Shown in pieces: positions 34,289 through 43,012 of a stretch of 64,000 bases of DNA. The notes under the pieces are model-generated. The model was not told the origin of the DNA, did not search any database, and saw only the letters and a list, made by a program, of their open reading frames with translations. A program made the position numbers and the translations under genes. Position 1 is the first letter of the stretch; every line of letters begins with the position of its first letter. The DNA is from Anaerobacterium chartisolvens. GTDB lineage: Bacteria; Bacillota; Clostridia; Acetivibrionales; DSM-27016. The DNA lies in assembly GCF_003337415.1 (NCBI RefSeq), contig NZ_QPJT01000010.1, forward strand, positions 62,001 through 126,000, in the 5' to 3' direction.

Positions 34289-35654
34289 CCTCGATCTAAT
34301 CAGTATGGGTTTAAGAAACCTTTATAGAAGGAAAGCCCGAACGCTGCTCACGGTGCTTGGAGTTGTCATAGGTACGGCCGCAATAGTAGTTATGCTGTCC
34401 CTTGGAATAGGCATGAATGAACGTTCTGAAAAGCAAATAAGAAGCATGGGAAGCCTTAATATAATTGAAGTAAATAACTATGGAATGTACAATGAAAGCG
34501 GGAGATCAAGCCAGTCCTCTGTGTTAGACGATAAGGCGGTGTCACAGTTTTCCAATATGGAGGGGGTTGAGGCCGCCACTCCTATGCTTGAAACATACCT
34601 TAAGCTGGTGTCGGGAAAATACGTTGCCTATACCCAGCTTATAGGCATTGATACAAGGGTTATGAGCGCATTTGATTATAAGGTGTCGGAGGGAAGGCTT
34701 CTTCAGGAGGGAGAAGCCAATGCCATAGTTGCTGGGGTAAACATCCCTTACAATTTTTACAACCCCAAATCGGGGAACAGCTTCAGAGGATTTTATATGG
34801 GAGGCTCAGGTGAAGAAAAGCCTCCTGTCGACATTATGAATGATAAGCTGGAGCTTACCTTTGACATGAGCTATGGAGAAAAAAGGCCACCGGGAGGAAC
34901 AGGCGACAATTCTCAAAACAAGCCTGCCAAGCTTTACAAAATTAAAGTTGCCGGACTGCTGGCTCAATCCAATGATGAAAAGGATTACAACATTTATATG
35001 GACATAAACCAGCTTAAAAAGATGATGAAGGAATATGAGCGGAGCCGGAGCCCTCAGGAAAGGCGCAGGAATACGCATCAGCAGCAGGAGAGCTATAACA
35101 GAGTTCTTGTAAAGGTTAAGGAGATAAAGGATGTTGACGCGGTACAGGAAAAAATAAAGCAAATGGGGTTTGGAACCTTCAGCCTTTCAGATATAAGAAA
35201 GTCCATGCAGGAGCAGGCAAGAACCATACAAATGGTGCTGGGAGGAATAGGTGCAATTTCTCTTCTCATAGCGGCACTGGGAATAACCAACACCATGATT
35301 ATGTCAATATATGAGAGAACGCGGGAAATTGGAGTAATGAAGGTGTTGGGCTGTATGCTCGGAGACATAAGGCGTTTGTTCCTTTTTGAAGCGGGAATGA
35401 TAGGTCTTATGGGGGGAATTGCCGGAATAGCGTTTAGTGTAGGTGCGTCTGCTCTTCTTAATTATGTGGGGGGAGGCTTTATGGAGGCAGGGGGAATATA
35501 TATGGGAGATCCTTCCGAAAAAATATCCGTTATTCCGCTGTGGCTTATACTGTCTTCGGTGGGCTTTGCAGTCCTTATAGGCTTAGTCTCGGGATTTTAT
35601 CCCGCAAGAAGGGCTATGAAGCTGAGTGCGCTTGAGGCTATAAAGACAGAATAG
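34281..35654 (+). CDS. ABC transporter permease, MacB/FtsX family
   Basis: A 457-residue permease with the MacB topology: one N-terminal membrane helix in GLRNLYRRKARTLLTVLGVV, a large extracellular domain of about 270 residues, and three C-terminal membrane helices (starting near GGIGAISLLIAALG, AGMIGLMGGIAGI and LWLILSSVGFA). TNTMIMSIYERTREIGVMKVLG is the conserved cytoplasmic coupling segment that contacts the ATPase. The extracellular domain contains Gly/Pro- and Arg/Gln-rich insertions (ERSRSPQERRRNTHQQQE). It partners the ATPase at 31131. Confidence 0.93.
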   Translation: MNSLDLISMGLRNLYRRKARTLLTVLGVVIGTAAIVVMLSLGIGMNERSEKQIRSMGSLNIIEVNNYGMYNESGRSSQSSVLDDKAVSQFSNMEGVEAATPMLETYLKLVSGKYVAYTQLIGIDTRVMSAFDYKVSEGRLLQEGEANAIVAGVNIPYNFYNPKSGNSFRGFYMGGSGEEKPPVDIMNDKLELTFDMSYGEKRPPGGTGDNSQNKPAKLYKIKVAGLLAQSNDEKDYNIYMDINQLKKMMKEYERSRSPQERRRNTHQQQESYNRVLVKVKEIKDVDAVQEKIKQMGFGTFSLSDIRKSMQEQARTIQMVLGGIGAISLLIAALGITNTMIMSIYERTREIGVMKVLGCMLGDIRRLFLFEAGMIGLMGGIAGIAFSVGASALLNYVGGGFMEAGGIYMGDPSEKISVIPLWLILSSVGFAVLIGLVSGFYPARRAMKLSALEAIKTE

Positions 35655-35812
35655 CTTGAACAATTATGCATGTAATAAGTAAAATTATGTATTTATATTG
35701 GGCAATAACCCCAATAATTCTTGAATTTATTTACATGTTATGTTATAATCAATTCCATATCAGTTAATGATATATAATATTATAATGATTTAATTTGTTT
35801 TTCAGACACTTG

Positions 35813-35877
35813 CCCTCCTTAAACATGTTTGGAGAGTCAAAGTCCAGAAATCAGTTAAATCCAATTTTTAAGGAGGG
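35813..35877 (+). promoter_or_regulatory. 5' UTR inverted repeat masking the zinc-ribbon gene's ribosome site
   Basis: CCCTCCTTAAA (35813-35823) is the perfect complement of TTTAAGGAGGG (35867-35877), which contains the Shine-Dalgarno sequence for the gene at 35886. The 11-bp helix would close a 43-base loop and hide the ribosome site. This suggests translational control, for example by temperature or a competing structure. Confidence 0.65.
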
Positions 35878-35885
35878 TATTTAAT

Positions 35886-36104
35886 ATGGCGGACAAAACT
35901 CTGGTATGCAAAGACTGTGGAGCGGAATTTATCTTTACAGAGGGAGAACAAGCTTTCTATCAGGAAAAAGGATTTGAAAACGAGCCACAGAGATGCAGAG
36001 ACTGCAGAAAAGCAAAAAAGCAGCAGAGAAGGTCTAACAGTTCTGGATTTGGCGTTGGCAGGAATTCGGGTGGCAGGAATTACAGTGCAAATACCGGATG
36101 GTAA
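35886..36104 (+). CDS. Small zinc-ribbon protein (zf-trcl-like)
   Basis: A 72-residue protein with two CxxC pairs: CKDCG near the N-terminus and CRDCRKAKK near residue 39, spaced for one zinc ribbon. The basic region KKQQRRSNSSG and a Gly/Ser/Asn-rich tail (GFGVGRNSGGRNYSAN) suggest nucleic-acid binding. Similar small zinc-ribbon proteins are common in clostridia, but their role is not established to my knowledge. AAGGAGG precedes the ATG by 9 bases but lies inside an inverted repeat. A strong terminator follows. Confidence 0.85.
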   Translation: MADKTLVCKDCGAEFIFTEGEQAFYQEKGFENEPQRCRDCRKAKKQQRRSNSSGFGVGRNSGGRNYSANTGW

Positions 36105-36116
36105 AAATTAAGCTTC

Positions 36117-36162
36117 AAAAAAGGAATTCTTAAGGCAGCTTCGCCCTAAGAATTCCTTTTTT
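36117..36162. terminator. Bidirectional intrinsic terminator
   Basis: AAAAAAGGAATTCTTA(A)GGC pairs with GCCCTAAGAATTCCTTTTTT around an AGCTTC loop. It lies between the zinc-ribbon gene and the converging gatB stop, and has the A/T tracts needed to serve both. Confidence 0.9.
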
Positions 36163-36171
36163 ATTTCACAC

Positions 36172-37599
36172 CTACTTAAGCTCGTCCCTCAGTATCTTGT
36201 TTATAATCTGAGGATTTGCCTTCCCCTTTGTCTCCTTCATGGCCTGTCCCACAAGAAAGCCCATTGCTTTTTCCTTTCCGCTTCTATAGTCGGATACCGA
36301 CTGCGGATTTGCCTCAAGCACTTTCCTGACAACGGAAACTAAGGCACCCTCGTCGCTTACTACCTGAAGCCCCTCTTCCTTTACGATGCTTTCGGGGTCC
36401 TTTCCCGTCTGGAACATCTTTTCAAAAACCTTTTTGGCTATGGTGCCGCTTATGCTTCCCTTGTCAATCATGTCTATCATGGCAGCCAGATACTGTCCCG
36501 GGAACGGAATATCCTGCACCTCCATATCCTTGTCCTTCAGAATCCTCATTAGATCTCCCATAATCCAGTTGCTCACAGCCTTTGAATTGCTGCTTTCGCT
36601 CACCGCCGCTTCAAAAAAATCGGCAAGCACCTTTGATGAGGTTATTATGGCTGCATCATATTCAGGAAGCGCATATTGGGAAATATACCTGTTTTTTCTG
36701 GCCTCGGGAAGCTCGGGCAGGGATTCCTTCACCTTTTGCACCCACTCCTCCTCCAAAACTATAGGCACAAGGTCGGGCTCGGGGAAATACCTATAGTCGT
36801 GAGCCTCCTCCTTGCTTCTCATAGTGTAGCTCATGCCCTTGGTATCATCCCATCTTCTCGTCTCCTGAACTATAGTGCCTCCAGATTCTATCTCTTCAAT
36901 CTGCCTTTGGGATTCAGCTTCAATGGCTCTTATAATGGCCCTGAAGGAATTTAAGTTCTTCATCTCAGTCCTTGTTCCAAACTCCTTCTGCCCCTTAGGC
37001 CTTACCGAAAGGTTTACATCGGCCCTTAAAGAGCCCTCCTGCATCTTGCAATCAGATACCTCGGTATACTCCAAAATTGCCTTCAGGCTTTCCAAAAAAG
37101 CTCTGGCTTCCTCGGCGGATCTCATATCGGGCTCGCTTACTATTTCAATTAACGGCACTCCGCACCTGTTATAATCCACAAGAGTACCTGTCTCCCATTC
37201 GTCATGTATCAGCTTTCCTGCATCCTCTTCTATGTGTATCCTTGTTATTCCTATCCTTTTGCTTTTGCCGTCAACATTTATATCTATATGCCCCTCTTTG
37301 CACAGAGGGAGATCGTACTGCGACGTCTGATATGCTTTGGGAAGGTCAGGGTAAAAGTAATTTTTCCTGTCCTGCTTGCTGTAGCCGGCTATGGTGCAAT
37401 TGGTTGCCAGCCCTGCCTTTACGGCATATTCAACGACATTTTTGTTAAGCACCGGCAGCACTCCCGGCATACCCGTGCATATGGGACAGCAATGCGTATT
37501 GGGGGCGCCTCCGAACTCGGTTGTGCATGAGCAGTATATTTTTGATTTGGTAGCAAGCTCGGAATGTACCTCCAGCCCTATAACTATTTCATACTCCAT
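36172..37599 (-). CDS. gatB: Asp-tRNA(Asn)/Glu-tRNA(Gln) amidotransferase subunit B
   Basis: GatB activates the side chain of mischarged Glu-tRNA(Gln) or Asp-tRNA(Asn) for amidation. The 475-residue chain starts [15 protein letters not shown], the family N-terminus, and contains [26 protein letters not shown] and the C-terminal YqeY-like tRNA-binding domain. The ATG at 37599 follows GAGGTG; an earlier in-frame ATG lies inside the gatA stop region and is unlikely. It starts 10 bp after gatA. Confidence 0.97.
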   Translation of the reverse strand: MEYEIVIGLEVHSELATKSKIYCSCTTEFGGAPNTHCCPICTGMPGVLPVLNKNVVEYAVKAGLATNCTIAGYSKQDRKNYFYPDLPKAYQTSQYDLPLCKEGHIDINVDGKSKRIGITRIHIEEDAGKLIHDEWETGTLVDYNRCGVPLIEIVSEPDMRSAEEARAFLESLKAILEYTEVSDCKMQEGSLRADVNLSVRPKGQKEFGTRTEMKNLNSFRAIIRAIEAESQRQIEEIESGGTIVQETRRWDDTKGMSYTMRSKEEAHDYRYFPEPDLVPIVLEEEWVQKVKESLPELPEARKNRYISQYALPEYDAAIITSSKVLADFFEAAVSESSNSKAVSNWIMGDLMRILKDKDMEVQDIPFPGQYLAAMIDMIDKGSISGTIAKKVFEKMFQTGKDPESIVKEEGLQVVSDEGALVSVVRKVLEANPQSVSDYRSGKEKAMGFLVGQAMKETKGKANPQIINKILRDELK

Positions 37600-37609
37600 C
37601 TGTTTCACC

Positions 37610-39070
37610 TCAAATCTCCGCTTTATTTTTATGAAACTCAGTGTTTTGTTCAAATGTGTATCCCGCTCTTAGCAGGGTACTCTCCGAAAATGGCTTGCCA
37701 ATCATCTGAAGCCCTATGGGCAAACCGTTCGCGTCCTTTCCGCAGGGTACTACAAGCCCCGGCAGACCCGCAATGTTTACCGATACGGTATATATATCCA
37801 CAAGGTACATCTCAAGAGGATTCTCAGCCTTTTCTCCTATTTTAAAAGCAGTTGTGGGAGATGTGGGCCCAATAACCATGTCGTATTTCTCAAACGCCTC
37901 ATCAAAGCCCTTTTTAATCAATGTCTTAACCTGAAGAGCCTTTTTGTAGTACGCATCATAATAGCCTGAGCTCAAGGCATACGTGCCAAGCATTATCCTT
38001 CTTTTTACCTCATTTCCAAAGCCTTCGCTTCTGGTCTGCCTGTAGAGGTCAAGCAAATCGGTGAACTTTTCAGCCCTGTACCCGTATTTTATTCCGTCAT
38101 ACCTTGCCAGATTAGAGCTGGCTTCGGCACAGGCTATTAAGTAATACGCGGGAATTGCATACTCGGTTATGGGCAGGGGAAATTCCTCCACCTCGGCTCC
38201 AAGCCTCCTGAACGTTTCAGCGGCATCAAGCACAGCTCTTTTTACATCGGGATTTAAGCCCTCCCCCAGATAATCTCTGGGTATGCCTATTTTCATCCCC
38301 TTGACATCATTCACCAAAGCCTTTGTGTAATCGGGATAATCTGTTTTGACAGAAGTGGAATCCATGCTGTCATAACCGCATATTGCATTAAGCACCAAGG
38401 CGCAGTCGGTTATATCCTTTGTCAAAGGTCCTATCTGGTCCAGAGAGGACGCAAACGCCACCAGCCCAAAGCGTGAAACGGCTCCATAGGTGGGCTTTAA
38501 TCCCACTGTGCCGCAAAACGAGGCAGGCTGCCTTATAGATCCCCCTGTGTCCGAGCCTAAAGAAAATATTGACTCATGAGCCGCCACCGATGCCGCAGCT
38601 CCTCCGCTGGAGCCTCCCGGCACCCTTTCTAAATCCCACGGGTTTTTGGTCTGCTTGAAAAACGAATTCTCGGTAGATCCGCCCATAGCAAACTCGTCCA
38701 TGTTAAGCTTGCCTAAAAGTATTGCATCGGAATTATAAAGCTTTTTAACAACAGTGGCATCGTATGGGGGTACAAAATTCTCAAGCATTTTTGACGCACA
38801 GGTAGTCTTTATGCCCATAGTGCATATATTATCCTTTAAAGCCATAGGTATTCCGGCAAGGGGCGAGACAGGCCCATCCCTGTCAATCTTGTCCTGAACA
38901 CTCTGCGCCCTTTTCAATGATTCTTCCTTGCAAACCGTTATATAGCTCTCCAGACTGGAATCAAGCTTTTCAATTCTGTCCAGCAGCGATCCCGTTATTT
39001 CCACTGCACTTGCTTTTCTGTCTTTAATAAGCCGTCCAAGCTCATGCGCTGTAAGTTGGTATAACTCCAC
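37610..39070 (-). CDS. gatA: Asp-tRNA(Asn)/Glu-tRNA(Gln) amidotransferase subunit A
   Basis: GatA is the amidase subunit that releases ammonia from Gln. The 486-residue protein has the amidase signature with the Ser-cis-Ser-Lys triad: the Lys in MALKDNI, and [12 protein letters not shown] and [13 protein letters not shown] carrying the two Ser residues. The GTG at 39070 was chosen because GGAGGAG lies 5 bases upstream and the resulting [11 protein letters not shown] fits homologues; an ATG nine codons upstream lacks a site. It forms the usual gatC-gatA-gatB operon. Confidence 0.97.
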   Translation of the reverse strand: MELYQLTAHELGRLIKDRKASAVEITGSLLDRIEKLDSSLESYITVCKEESLKRAQSVQDKIDRDGPVSPLAGIPMALKDNICTMGIKTTCASKMLENFVPPYDATVVKKLYNSDAILLGKLNMDEFAMGGSTENSFFKQTKNPWDLERVPGGSSGGAAASVAAHESIFSLGSDTGGSIRQPASFCGTVGLKPTYGAVSRFGLVAFASSLDQIGPLTKDITDCALVLNAICGYDSMDSTSVKTDYPDYTKALVNDVKGMKIGIPRDYLGEGLNPDVKRAVLDAAETFRRLGAEVEEFPLPITEYAIPAYYLIACAEASSNLARYDGIKYGYRAEKFTDLLDLYRQTRSEGFGNEVKRRIMLGTYALSSGYYDAYYKKALQVKTLIKKGFDEAFEKYDMVIGPTSPTTAFKIGEKAENPLEMYLVDIYTVSVNIAGLPGLVVPCGKDANGLPIGLQMIGKPFSESTLLRAGYTFEQNTEFHKNKAEI

Positions 39071-39138
39071 TCTATCTCCTCCAATCATTATAGGCACATC
39101 ATAAATTTTATTTCTAAATTGAAGCCCTTTAAAAAGGC

Positions 39139-39426
39139 CTACTCAACCACCTTAGGCACTTTAAAGCAGCCATCCTCACTCGACGGGGCATTACTTAAGA
39201 TCGTATCCCTGTCAAACGACTGGCTGCATATATCCTCTCTAAAAACGTTCTGCACCGGCAGAACGTGTGAGGTAGGCTGAATACCTTCAGTATCAAGCTC
39301 ATTTAACTTATCAACATAAGAAATAATGCTTGCCATTTCTAAAGTAAGCTTTTCTTTTTCCTGCTCGGAAAGGTTAAGCCTTGCAAGATTTGCAACATGT
39401 TCAATGGTTTCTTTTGTTATTTTCAT
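39139..39426 (-). CDS. gatC: Asp-tRNA(Asn)/Glu-tRNA(Gln) amidotransferase subunit C
   Basis: GatC is the small subunit that wraps GatA and GatB together. The 95-residue chain has the characteristic [17 protein letters not shown] and ends [11 protein letters not shown]. The ATG at 39426 follows GGGAGG by 7 bases. First gene of gatCAB, with its own promoter just upstream. The presence of the operon implies that Gln-tRNA and/or Asn-tRNA are made by the indirect route. Confidence 0.96.
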   Translation of the reverse strand: MKITKETIEHVANLARLNLSEQEKEKLTLEMASIISYVDKLNELDTEGIQPTSHVLPVQNVFREDICSQSFDRDTILSNAPSSEDGCFKVPKVVE

Positions 39427-39452
39427 AAAGTTCCCTCCCACTTATTAGAAAT

Positions 39453-39481
39453 ATTATATAAAATGACACACACCTCGTCAA
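39453..39481 (-). promoter_or_regulatory. Sigma-A promoter of gatCAB
   Basis: TTGACG (39476-39481) and TATAAT (39453-39458) on the minus strand, spacer 17 bp. It is near consensus and lies 27 bp upstream of the gatC start. Confidence 0.85.
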
Positions 39482-39493
39482 TGATTATGGCAT

Positions 39494-39571
39494 CTAAACT
39501 ATATACACAAAAATATTATTGCCAATAATCGCTATCAAAACGCCTGATATTATGATATACGATATAAGCAT
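39494..39571 (-). CDS. Tiny hydrophobic peptide (25 aa), possible type I-toxin-like
   Basis: A 25-residue frame, MLISYIIISGVLIAIIGNNIFVYIV, here written only as segments MLISYIIISGV and IFVYIV: almost wholly hydrophobic, enough for one membrane span. AAGGAGG precedes the ATG by 8 bases, but the ribosome site and everything up to the ATG lie in one arm of a perfect 17-bp hairpin (39572-39613). A good promoter lies at 39694-39721 in the same direction. Small hydrophobic peptides with a masked ribosome site and a structured leader are the hallmark of type I toxins, but no antitoxin RNA is proven here. A role as a regulated small membrane peptide is equally possible. The frame is too short for statistics; the support is the ribosome site, structure and promoter. 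Confidence 0.55.
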   Translation of the reverse strand: MLISYIIISGVLIAIIGNNIFVYIV

Positions 39572-39613
39572 GGGAAAATCCTCCTTAACGCACTCTTTAA
39601 GGAGGATTTTCCC
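39572..39613 (-). promoter_or_regulatory. Perfect 17-bp hairpin sequestering a ribosome site
   Basis: GGGAAAATCCTCCTTAA (39572-39588) and TTAAGGAGGATTTTCCC (39597-39613) are perfect complements around an 8-base loop. On the minus strand the 3' arm holds the Shine-Dalgarno AAGGAGG and ends exactly at the ATG of the tiny peptide. No U-tract adjoins it on that strand, so a translational lock is more likely than a terminator. Confidence 0.75.
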
Positions 39614-39693
39614 TGTACACTGTCTCTTTTTAACAGACCTTTACTGAAGCGACCTGTCTTTTTTTGTATTTATTTTAATACATCAGCAATACT

Positions 39694-39721
39694 ATCATAT
39701 ATTAATATGGAAATTTGTCAA
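39694..39721 (-). promoter_or_regulatory. Candidate sigma-A promoter for the tiny hydrophobic peptide
   Basis: TTGACA (39716-39721) and TATGAT (39694-39699) on the minus strand, 16-bp spacer. It would give a leader of about 110 bases before the SD-masking hairpin. The leader contains AGGTCGCTT, complementary to AAGCGACCT in the plus-strand region at 39797. Confidence 0.6.
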
Positions 39722-39841
39722 TAGCTATTTTATTTTTAATAAATTACATTTAATATAATAATACACCTTTTAAGTTAACTATTACAACAAAAAAAAAGCG
39801 ACCTTTGTATAAGTCGCTTCCCCTATAAAGGAGGTAAAAGT

Positions 39842-39877
39842 ATGTTAAAAAGTTTAAGTGTACAAAATGAATTATAA
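39842..39877 (+). CDS. Possible 11-residue peptide frame with strong ribosome site
   Basis: AAAGGAGGT stands 6-7 bases before an ATG that opens MLKSLSVQNEL and then TAA. A hairpin (AAGCGAC/GTCGCTT, 39797-39821) and a further pairing of CCTTTGTATA with TATAAAGG could affect access to the ribosome site. The site is close to ideal, but an 11-codon frame could be a leader peptide, a remnant or chance. No downstream plus-strand gene is obvious. The rest of 39614-39984 is AT-rich and I see no other gene. Confidence 0.35.
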   Translation: MLKSLSVQNEL

Positions 39878-39984
39878 AAGAATAATTCGGATATGTCAAC
39901 ACCTGCTTGTAAAAAATATACATCACTATTATATATTTTACTATTTTTTAACTATATATTAAAACTACTTAAAGCAAATGCCTA

Positions 39985-40551
39985 TTATGCCGTGCATTTC
40001 TCAATAAGCTTTTTAATGGCTTCTCCCAATTCCCCGTCTGTGCAGATGCCCGGAATAACCCTGCCGGGGACAGCATAATTCATCTGGTATGTTCCATCCT
40101 CACTCCGCCTTGTAGCATTTAGCACTATACCCGTACTTTTGCAATACTTCACCGATATGCTGCGCTTCCCGTCAGAAAACTCCCTCCAGCCCTTAAAGCC
40201 CAGATTCGCCATAAGCTTGGTGTCAGAGCAAGGCACCCCTCCCTCACATTTTCTCATGGCAGCTCTTACTGACTGCCCCAAAATGCAGGAATTATACGGC
40301 ATATTCAGGAACATAGGACTCCCTGTTGCTCTCCCCATACCGCACATGTCCTTAACATAAGATATTACCGTAACATTGTTGTGCCTGTCAAAAAACACGC
40401 TTACATTTCCAAAATTTTCAGGGTTTGAAGAAAAATTAGCATTATTTTTTTCATATGATTTTTTTTTCAGCCTTAGCAGCAGCCCAATAAAAATAAAGAC
40501 AACAACAAGAATACCCAAATAAAAAAGATATATGGAATAATTTCCTCTCAT
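39985..40551 (-). CDS. Membrane-anchored protein, unknown
   Basis: A 188-residue protein with one N-terminal membrane segment (SIYLFYLGILVVVFIFIGLLL) followed by KKKS and a soluble domain. It contains five or more Cys residues (DMCGMG, NSCILGQ, RKCEGGVPC, KYCKSTG, GICTDGE), which is unusual for a clostridial protein and suggests disulfides or metal binding outside the cell. I recognise no family. The ATG at 40551 follows GGGGG by 6 bases. It precedes a secreted protein gene in the same direction. Confidence 0.65.
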   Translation of the reverse strand: MRGNYSIYLFYLGILVVVFIFIGLLLRLKKKSYEKNNANFSSNPENFGNVSVFFDRHNNVTVISYVKDMCGMGRATGSPMFLNMPYNSCILGQSVRAAMRKCEGGVPCSDTKLMANLGFKGWREFSDGKRSISVKYCKSTGIVLNATRRSEDGTYQMNYAVPGRVIPGICTDGELGEAIKKLIEKCTA

Positions 40552-40648
40552 TCTTTGCCCCCATAACAAAAGTTTTTATGTGCTTTCAAAACACCAACAA
40601 AATCAGCTTATAAAGCTTTACTTAACATATTTCACATAATCTGCGGCT

Positions 40649-41230
40649 TTAACTGATTTCACAATATTTTTCCGCAAGCTGCCTGCCTGTTTGAGTCTTG
40701 AAAATAAAATGAAGCCCGCCCCGGGACAAAAATGATGATTTTTCTATCAAAACTATGTCATACGGCACATACCTTTTTATGCCCGGAGAACTATCTCCGT
40801 TTTTATCCGGGCTGTTCATACTGACCTTTACTTCAATGACGCTTCCCCTCTGGGCTATATCAAGTATTTTTATTCTGTATTCAGGTAAATAAACCTCTCC
40901 CAATGTGCAATACATCAATATGTATTTATTGAAATCGGTGCTTAAGACTTTATCCTTAAGCCTGACCGCTAAATCCTCCTCAAGCTGCTCTTCCAAGCCT
41001 TTATAGGCTCCTGCATTTGCAATAATTCCCATTTTCATTCCATCAGGATAGTTATCCAGCGTCCATTTGTCATAAGCAGTATCTCTTTTAATGCTGCCAA
41101 ATCTGCCCTCATATTCCGAATACCATTCAAAATCTATGCCATACACCTGATTTATTGCCCCAAGCGAGTAGGCTGAAAGCAGAGCCATCATTACCGTTAT
41201 TACAAGCAAAATAAAGTGTGTCCTTCTCAT
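40649..41230 (-). CDS. Secreted protein with PrcB-C-like C-terminal domain
   Basis: A 193-residue protein with an N-terminal membrane/signal segment (FILLVITVMMALLSAYSLGA). The C-terminal part, YRIKILDIAQRGSVIEVKV to RYVPYDIVLIEKSSF, resembles the PrcB C-terminal domain found in a spirochaete protease complex and in many clostridial exported proteins. The middle region has no recognised domain. The ATG at 41230 follows AGGTG. The PrcB match is from the motif only and could be wrong. Confidence 0.6.
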   Translation of the reverse strand: MRRTHFILLVITVMMALLSAYSLGAINQVYGIDFEWYSEYEGRFGSIKRDTAYDKWTLDNYPDGMKMGIIANAGAYKGLEEQLEEDLAVRLKDKVLSTDFNKYILMYCTLGEVYLPEYRIKILDIAQRGSVIEVKVSMNSPDKNGDSSPGIKRYVPYDIVLIEKSSFLSRGGLHFIFKTQTGRQLAEKYCEIS

Positions 41231-41329
41231 TTTTTCACCTGTGTATTTCAATATATTTAGAAGACATTCTTCACAAATCGAAAAATGCCTCCCCAAAATA
41301 GTATTATATCACAAATTAATACAGTCTGT

Positions 41330-41644
41330 TTAATATGCGGGCTCTATAACTTTATTATATTCTTCGTAATACAAGTACAGTATTCCCTTTATAACGTCAT
41401 TATGATTTTCAAAGGTTACTGGATAAAGGTCTTCCGCATCAATCTGCACACAAACCGAAATGTCGTACTTATCTCTGTTGTCGACAGCAATGCTTATAAT
41501 ATCAATGGCATCGACAGGCTTGTGATATACGTATATCCAATGTTCCACATCCTCATCCAAAGTAATTTGCTTATCATAATATCTTTCCAGGAATTTCCTT
41601 ATTTCCCCTCTTTGCTCAGAGCATAAACTAACAGCAATAGACAT
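41330..41644 (-). CDS. Hypothetical cytoplasmic protein, 104 aa
   Basis: A 104-residue acidic protein without signal or membrane segments. The sequence (EIRKFLERYYDKQITLDED, DIISIAVDNRDKYDIS, GILYLYYEEYNKV) suggests a compact alpha/beta fold. I do not recognise the family. AGGAGG precedes the ATG by 7 bases, so the frame is probably real. It stands alone between the PrcB-like gene and a divergent lipoprotein gene. Confidence 0.65.
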   Translation of the reverse strand: MSIAVSLCSEQRGEIRKFLERYYDKQITLDEDVEHWIYVYHKPVDAIDIISIAVDNRDKYDISVCVQIDAEDLYPVTFENHNDVIKGILYLYYEEYNKVIEPAY

Positions 41645-41918
41645 CCATCTGCCTCCTCAATTCACATAGCACAGCGAGCTACAAAATATTTAAAGGATAT
41701 ACCCAAAAAAGCGTATAACCTCTTTAGTTTATAATTTGACAAAGCTTTTTAAATTCCTTTATGTAATTATTTCATGCTATGTCAGACACTTCAACTTTAT
41801 ATAAAGGCACCCGCCGGTATTATAATGTGAAGTTAATGAAATAATAATAATAATAAAATTCATGTATAAAATTAATAGCACCGGAAGAAAGGACAGTATA
41901 GAACTGTAATAATTAATT

Positions 41919-42914
41919 ATGATTATGATAAAACACCATACATTTAAGATTGCTTTATTTGTGACAGTATTAAGCCTGCTCCTTACAGGCTGCGGACAGA
42001 AATCGGAAGGCTCCGATCCTAAGGCTCAGAAAATGGAGGGTACAGAGCAAGGCGATAAAATACCTGAGCAATTAATAAAGCTTGAAGCAAGCATTGAAAA
42101 AATAATTAAGGATTTAAACGGTCCTGCCGTAGAAACACAGCAGGAGAAAGGCGATGAAGGCGGAAAAAAGGAGGAGAAGGGCTCTGATACGGAAAGCTCC
42201 TCCGGCGAAAGCGGCAGCTCTGGGGAAGCCTCCGATACTAAAAGTTCGTCTGATGAGGAAAGCGAAGACTCGGATAAAAGCAAGACGGGGGAGGAGGATA
42301 CCAAAAAAGACAATGGACAAAAAAAGGAGGGCGAAAAAAAGGAAGGCGGACAGGATAAGCAACCCCTTGACTCTATTTTCCCTACAATAAACAACCTTCA
42401 CTATCAGTGGAACGGGTATATGCCTATGGCGGTGAAAAAAGGGGCAAACAACGTACTTGTAGACAATTTCAGCAAAGCCCTTAACAACCTCACAGGCACC
42501 GCACTGGAAAATAACTCCGCAAAAACCCTGCTGGCTGCAAACTCGTTATACCGTCATGTGCCTGACCTATACTCTTTGTATAAAACAAGCGTGTCCCCCG
42601 AAATAAAGAGGATAAGGTACTATATAAGAAACGCAATGCTTTGCTCAATAAGCTCGGACTGGCAAACCGTTCAAAAGGATATGGCCAGCTTAAAATCGTC
42701 CTGGGCACTGTACAAGAACACACTTGATAAGGAGCAGCAGTCTGATTCAAACATGCTTGACTTTTCCATATCTGAGCTCGACAAGGTGATACAGGAAAAG
42801 AGCGGAGCGCTTATAAGCATAAAAGGAAAAATTGCTCTCTCAAATGTTGAAGCACTCGAAAAGGCCGTCAACAAAAAGGCTAATTCTGAAGCCGGGCAGG
42901 GCTCATCTCAGTAA
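41919..42914 (+). CDS. Lipoprotein with long Ser/Glu/Lys-rich linker
   Basis: A 331-residue predicted lipoprotein. The signal peptide ends in the lipobox LLTGC. Residues about 65-150 are a low-complexity acidic/basic stretch rich in Ser, Glu, Lys, Gly and Asp (KGSDTESSSGESGSSGE, KKDNGQKKEGEKKEG), likely a flexible wall-spanning linker. The C-terminal 180 residues form a helical domain (NNLHYQWNGYMPMAVKKG, LYSLYKTSVSPEIKRIRYY) of unknown function. The ribosome site is weak. A TTGACA element about 180 bp upstream (41737) could start transcription. The 274 bp before it hold an AT-rich (ATA)n tract and no gene. Confidence 0.75.
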   Translation: MIMIKHHTFKIALFVTVLSLLLTGCGQKSEGSDPKAQKMEGTEQGDKIPEQLIKLEASIEKIIKDLNGPAVETQQEKGDEGGKKEEKGSDTESSSGESGSSGEASDTKSSSDEESEDSDKSKTGEEDTKKDNGQKKEGEKKEGGQDKQPLDSIFPTINNLHYQWNGYMPMAVKKGANNVLVDNFSKALNNLTGTALENNSAKTLLAANSLYRHVPDLYSLYKTSVSPEIKRIRYYIRNAMLCSISSDWQTVQKDMASLKSSWALYKNTLDKEQQSDSNMLDFSISELDKVIQEKSGALISIKGKIALSNVEALEKAVNKKANSEAGQGSSQ

Positions 42915-43012
42915 AAGCAGCCAATCGGTAATTTTGTGCGAATACTTGTAAGCCATTAGCTTTTGGGCTATAATTTTAGGGAACAAATTTTTTTAGAAAG
43001 GCTTTGCTGTAA

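Noticed and set aside
39893-40078. 61-codon plus-strand frame following the 11-codon frame
   Set aside because: No ribosome site, and its second half is the antisense of the conserved 3' end of the Cys-rich membrane protein gene.
41838-41862. (ATA)n simple repeat upstream of the lipoprotein gene
   Set aside because: A short AT-rich microsatellite without sign of phase variation, since it lies outside the coding and promoter boxes.
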